From an uncultured Porphyromonas sp. (lineage in GTDB: Bacteria; Bacteroidota; Bacteroidia; Bacteroidales; Porphyromonadaceae), in NCBI RefSeq assembly GCF_938039215.1, contig NZ_CALHVI010000042.1, positions 1-10,839 on the forward strand: DNA of 10,839 nt. The letters run 5' to 3'. The notes beneath the pieces are model-generated. The model made no database searches, had not been told where the DNA came from, and saw nothing but the letters and a program-made list of their open reading frames with translations. This document shows, one piece after another, positions 7,166-10,839 of the stretch (the first letter of the stretch is position 1; the number at the start of each line of letters is the position of its first letter). The position numbers were made by a program, and so were the translations under genes.

Positions 7166-8668
7166 ATGAATAAGTTAGCTACATCGGGTGCTATGCTCCT
7201 GGGAGTCTTGTCGCATGTCTCCTTGGTTTGCCTGACACAAGGTCTCTCGGGGGAGGCTTTACTTGGGCTTGTTACAGGGATTAGTGGAAGTTTATTTACC
7301 GATACAGTGAAGAGCCTCCTGCAAGGAAGGGCAAAAACTTGGTTATTCCGAGCACATCCTGATGACCTCAATCATAGTATTAAGAAGCTCTTCGTTGCTT
7401 CTATTGGCGATGCCCTCGATAACATTCAAGTTTTATACGAGGAAAGCCCAATCACCCCTCAAGAGAGGCAAGGGGCGAGAAAGGCCTTCAAGAAACTGAA
7501 GCAAGCACTTCACTCCAAGGCCGAGGACATCATCAAATCAGCCTCTATTGATGACCTCCACATCAATAACTTCATACATTCAGGCTATGCAGACACCTCG
7601 GTCACGAGCTACCTTCTTCGCGAGTTAGAGGGTTGTGACCTGCCGCCTAAGCTACGCTCATTCATCGCCCAGCACTACCCGACGCAGATCCAGCTGTGCT
7701 TTGGTGAAGGGCTGAAGTCACCGGCTAACCACGAGGCGTGGGTAGCCTACCAGAGATTGATGTCGGATGAGCTGCGTGATCTTCTCCAGGGGCTACAGGC
7801 TGAGCAACGAGAGATAAGAGAGGATCTCAAGGATCTAAAGTTAGGCCAGGGGCTCGACCCCGAGCAAATGAAGGAGCTACGTAGGCTGGGAGATCTGCTA
7901 TCCGATCCGAAGCAGTTTGAGCTCCACCTGAGTGAATCCTTAGGCCTGTCGCTGGGGAAACTCGAGGAGTTAGCAAATCGCTTGATCCAGATCACGACCG
8001 AGACTCACCACACGGTCCAAGAGCTCAAGCAGCTCCAGCAGGAGCAGACCAAGCGAATCAAGCGAGCCCAATACCTCATGGGCACAGTACTCCTTCTGTG
8101 CTTGATAGCTGTGGGAGTCATGACGATAGCTATTCTTCGTGCCCCCTTCAACCAAACGATCCAGATCCACGGCTGGCGTGGCAAGGCCCACATACCACTA
8201 CGAGATATGGGGAGTATCACACTCTCCACGGGAGGGAAAACCTATCGGGGAGAGATAGATAGCCAGGGGCAAGTCCTCATAGCCGATCTACCCCATAGCT
8301 CCTCGGGAGAGCAAGCGCGTATACAGATAGAGGATACTGAGGGATTACCTTACTTCTGTCGAGATAGCATCGTACAGTTACATCGAGGAGAGACCCTCTA
8401 TATCGCGGTTGGGCTGGTAGGGATTGACCGAGCCACTGGAATTATCAAGGATGAAGTAACCCAAGAGCCCATCCCTCACGCAGTCGTACGCATAGCAGGG
8501 GTAGAGACACAGACCAACGAACGAGGCGAGTTCACACTGCCTATTCCTACGGCAAGGCAAGCTGAAGAGCAAGAAATAGAAGTTACCAAAGCGGGATACC
8601 AAAGCTATCGAGCTACCTACACTATGATCGGAGAGCAAGCGATCCGTCTCTTCCTATCGCCCCGATAA
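7166..8668 (+). CDS. Membrane protein with C-terminal carboxypeptidase-regulatory-like domain
   Basis: Not assigned to a named family; 500 residues. Residues 1-55 are hydrophobic and glycine-rich (GLSGEALLGLVTGISGSLFT). Residues 60-300 are mostly helical and charged, ending in a coiled-coil-like stretch (about 200-300). One membrane segment spans about 303-324, preceded by the basic KRIKR, which by the positive-inside rule puts the N-terminal part in the cytoplasm and residues 330-500 in the periplasm. Residues about 417-498 match the carboxypeptidase-regulatory/TonB-receptor N-terminal beta sandwich (TGIIKDEVTQEPIPHAVVRI, then TNERGEFTL); 332-390 may be a second beta domain. The start is the first ATG after an in-frame stop at 7148; Met10 is an alternative. 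If the N-terminus were a signal peptide the topology would invert. The N-terminal part vaguely recalls helical regions ahead of STAND/NLR-like proteins (recollection only). No catalytic motif is visible. The secreted TPR gene follows after 33 bases in the same frame. Confidence 0.85.
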   Translation: MNKLATSGAMLLGVLSHVSLVCLTQGLSGEALLGLVTGISGSLFTDTVKSLLQGRAKTWLFRAHPDDLNHSIKKLFVASIGDALDNIQVLYEESPITPQERQGARKAFKKLKQALHSKAEDIIKSASIDDLHINNFIHSGYADTSVTSYLLRELEGCDLPPKLRSFIAQHYPTQIQLCFGEGLKSPANHEAWVAYQRLMSDELRDLLQGLQAEQREIREDLKDLKLGQGLDPEQMKELRRLGDLLSDPKQFELHLSESLGLSLGKLEELANRLIQITTETHHTVQELKQLQQEQTKRIKRAQYLMGTVLLLCLIAVGVMTIAILRAPFNQTIQIHGWRGKAHIPLRDMGSITLSTGGKTYRGEIDSQGQVLIADLPHSSSGEQARIQIEDTEGLPYFCRDSIVQLHRGETLYIAVGLVGIDRATGIIKDEVTQEPIPHAVVRIAGVETQTNERGEFTLPIPTARQAEEQEIEVTKAGYQSYRATYTMIGEQAIRLFLSPR

Positions 8669-8701
8669 TTATTCGACTTGACACATAAGCAACAAAGGCC
8701 T

Positions 8702-10839
8702 ATGCCACAGCGTCTACTCTTTTTCCTCCTCCTTCTTTCCCCCCACCTCCTCACGGCACAGCAGATCCCCCTCAAGGGAGTCGTCACCGTGCAGAACAGC
8801 CGTGTCAACACAGGAAAGACCGAGTACGTCCCAGAGGTCAGCATCAACCATCCGAAGGCGAAGCCTACGGCAACAGACAGCCACGGGGAATTCATCCTCC
8901 AGATCATTGGGCTCCAGCGAGGCATCCAGACCACCATTGAGGTGAAGCCTACGGGAAAATACCGAGATTATATCATCGTAGATGACCGCTTGATACGCGA
9001 TGTCACTGTGGGTCGATTGACCCCAGTCGCCATATGCGTGCAGGATAAGAAAGTACTGGAGGAGCGAGAGAAGAGGCTCATCGCCGTGACCGTGAAGAAG
9101 CAGAATGAAATCCGTGAGCGGAAGATAGCTGAGCTGAATAAGCGCATCAGCGCCTTAGAGGAGGCTAATGACTATACCAACGAACACTATCAGCGAAGTA
9201 TCGATAGCCTCAAGTTACTCGCCGAAGATAAGCTCAACGCAATCAAGCGAATCCGTGAGTATGCGAAGAGTATGGTGCTCATCAACCTGGATGAAGCGGA
9301 TAGCATCTACAGCCGTGCCTACCGATTCTTCGAGCAGGGAGAGCTGGACAGCGTCGCCAGCTACCTCAAGCGACACATTGACTTTGAGCAGGAGAGCAAG
9401 CTCATCCAAAAACAGCTACAAGAAGCCCAAGAGAAGAGAGAGGTGGCGCAGAGTCTTCAGGAGCAAGCTGAGCGTCAGCTGGCCAATGCGGAGCAGGCCA
9501 AGGAGCAGCTACTCAAGAAGCTCACTCTCGCGGCCAAGGCCTGCAGAGAGCTCTACCAGTACGCCCAAGCCTCGCAGTACTACGAGCAAGCCCTCACTGT
9601 AGCACCGAATAACCCAGAGTTATTACGCACATATGCCTCCTATCTATCTACGATACACGAATACGAAAAGGCGAACACATACCTCCTGCGTGCGCTTGAC
9701 CTACAAGAGCTAGTAGCAAAAAAGAACCCTAAGGCATTTAGATATGACCTGGCGGACATACTAAACAGCTTAGGTTTTAACTACAACGCCCTAACGGAAT
9801 ATCAAAAGGCGAACACATACTACCTGCGGGCGCTTGAAATACAAGAGCTATTAGCCAAAGAGAATCCGAAGGCTTTTAGACCTGACCTGGCGAGCATACT
9901 AAACAACTTAGGGGCTAACTGCAACGACCTAACGGAATATGAAAAGGCAAACGCATACTTCCTGCGGGCGCTTGAAATACTAGAGCTATTAGCCAAAGAG
10001 AATCCAAAGGCTTTTAGACCGGACCTGGCCACCATACTAAACAGTATAGGTGTTAACTACAACGACCTAAAGGAATATGAAAAGGCAAACACATACTACC
10101 TACGGGCGCTTGAGATAAGAGAGCTATCAGCCAATGAGAATCCAACGGATTTTATACTTGACCTGGCTAGCATATTAAACAACTTAGGGACTAACTGCAA
10201 CGACCTAAAGGAATATGAAAAGGCGAATGCCTACTACCTGCGAGCGCTTGACATACGAGAGCTATTAGCCAATGAGAATCCGAAGGTTTTTAGACCTGAC
10301 CTGGCGAGAATACTAAACAACGTAGGTATTAACTACAACGACCTAAAGGAATATGAAAAGGCGAACGCATACTACCTGCGAGCGCTTGAGATAGGAGAGC
10401 AATTAGCCAAAGAGAATCCGAAGGCATTTAGACCTGGCCTGGCGAACACTCTAAACAACTTAGGGGCTAACTGCTACGACCTAAAGGAATATCAAAAGGC
10501 GAGCACATACTACCTGCGGGCGCTTGAGATAAGAGAGCTATTAGCCAAAGAGAACCCTAAGGCGTTTAGACCAGACCTGGCTCAAACTCTAAACAACTTA
10601 GGGGGTAACTACAACGCCCTAAAGGAATATGAAAAGGCAAACACGTACTTCCTGCGGGTGCTTGAAATACGAGAGCTATTAGCTAAAGAGAATCCGAAGG
10701 CGTTTAGACCAGACCTGGCTAATGCACTAAACAACTTAGGAAAGAACTGCAAAAAACTGAAGGAATATGAAAAGGCAAACACATACTACCTACGGGCGCT
10801 TGAAATACGAGAGCTATTAGCCAAAGAGAACCCTAAGGC
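8702..10839 (+). CDS. Secreted tandem TPR-repeat protein (partial, 3' end outside window)
   Basis: Open from ATG 8702 to the window end (712 residues, no stop). A signal peptide is clear: MPQR, then LLFFLLLL, with cleavage probably near TAQQ (residue 19-21); there is no lipobox Cys. Residues about 23-110 look like a carboxypeptidase-regulatory-like beta domain (VPEVSI, then TDSHGEFIL). Residues 115-270 are charged helices and coiled coil (EEREKRL; KQLQEAQEKREVAQSLQEQ). About 271-304 is an ordinary TPR (ending YYEQALTVAPNN). From residue 321 there are eight full 46-residue repeats of the YEKANTYYLRALEIRELLAK type and a partial ninth. TPRs are protein-binding scaffolds; no enzyme domain is seen. 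Codon use shifts from C-ending codons to CTA/TTA/ATA near 9600, where the repeats begin. It probably forms an operon with the upstream membrane protein and probably acts in the periplasm. Start choice: this ATG alone gives a good signal peptide. Confidence 0.9.
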   Translation, partial: MPQRLLFFLLLLSPHLLTAQQIPLKGVVTVQNSRVNTGKTEYVPEVSINHPKAKPTATDSHGEFILQIIGLQRGIQTTIEVKPTGKYRDYIIVDDRLIRDVTVGRLTPVAICVQDKKVLEEREKRLIAVTVKKQNEIRERKIAELNKRISALEEANDYTNEHYQRSIDSLKLLAEDKLNAIKRIREYAKSMVLINLDEADSIYSRAYRFFEQGELDSVASYLKRHIDFEQESKLIQKQLQEAQEKREVAQSLQEQAERQLANAEQAKEQLLKKLTLAAKACRELYQYAQASQYYEQALTVAPNNPELLRTYASYLSTIHEYEKANTYLLRALDLQELVAKKNPKAFRYDLADILNSLGFNYNALTEYQKANTYYLRALEIQELLAKENPKAFRPDLASILNNLGANCNDLTEYEKANAYFLRALEILELLAKENPKAFRPDLATILNSIGVNYNDLKEYEKANTYYLRALEIRELSANENPTDFILDLASILNNLGTNCNDLKEYEKANAYYLRALDIRELLANENPKVFRPDLARILNNVGINYNDLKEYEKANAYYLRALEIGEQLAKENPKAFRPGLANTLNNLGANCYDLKEYQKASTYYLRALEIRELLAKENPKAFRPDLAQTLNNLGGNYNALKEYEKANTYFLRVLEIRELLAKENPKAFRPDLANALNNLGKNCKKLKEYEKANTYYLRALEIRELLAKENPK
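9662..10839 (+). repeat. 138-bp tandem repeats coding for 46-residue TPR units
   Basis: Units begin at 9662, 9800, 9938, 10076, 10214, 10352, 10490, 10628 and 10766 (last one cut by the window), exactly 138 bp apart with no indels. Consensus elements are YEKANTYYLRALEI, RELLAKENPKAFRPDLA and ILNNLGANYNDLKE. The first unit is the most diverged (RYDLADILNSLGFNYNALTE); later units are nearly identical in DNA. Position 41 alternates Tyr (odd units) and Cys (even units), with linked differences in the preceding codons, so the higher-order unit is 276 bp. The number of units beyond the window is unknown. Confidence 0.95.

Noticed and set aside
9168..9602. 144-codon open frame on the plus strand
   Set aside because: It lies in another frame within the secreted TPR protein gene and is Ser/Arg-rich low complexity, typical of a frame-shifted reading.

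Overview
The window looks like a Bacteroidales chromosome, most likely Porphyromonas. The 16S rRNA 3' end has the Bacteroidetes form (GGCTGGAACACCTCC). Genes lack Shine-Dalgarno sites but three of them are preceded by exact copies of the Bacteroidetes -7 box TAnnTTTG. TopA has glycine-rich C-terminal repeats instead of zinc fingers, and ribosomal protein S1 has six S1 domains. The genus call is an inference from composition and style, not from a search.

Left edge (1-480): the last bases of a 16S rRNA gene, a spacer with tRNA-Ile(GAU) and tRNA-Ala(UGC), and then, unexpectedly, a strong terminator hairpin instead of 23S and 5S rRNA. Middle (480-6713): two housekeeping units, topA-truA (3-base gap, probably one operon) and rpsA, each with its own promoter candidate and closed by strong hairpin terminators. 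The topA-truA unit is flanked by two inverted copies of a roughly 130-bp intergenic element. Each copy has four 15-bp palindromes with an exact 23-bp period. Units 1:3 and 2:4 are complementary, which predicts interleaved, competing RNA helices.

Right part (6714-10839): after an AT-rich 450-bp stretch, two genes in tandem form the accessory region. The first encodes a 500-residue membrane protein: a long helical, probably cytoplasmic N-terminal part, one membrane segment, and a C-terminal beta domain of the carboxypeptidase-regulatory-like type. The second, which runs off the window, encodes a secreted protein with a signal peptide, a similar beta domain, a coiled coil, and at least eight full 46-residue TPR-type repeats. 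Repeat position 41 alternates strictly Tyr/Cys, showing that the array grew in two-repeat (276-bp) steps. The pair reads as a possible envelope-spanning sensor or scaffold, with the secreted TPR protein contacting the outer-facing part of the membrane protein. No enzymatic domain is visible, and the function is unknown.
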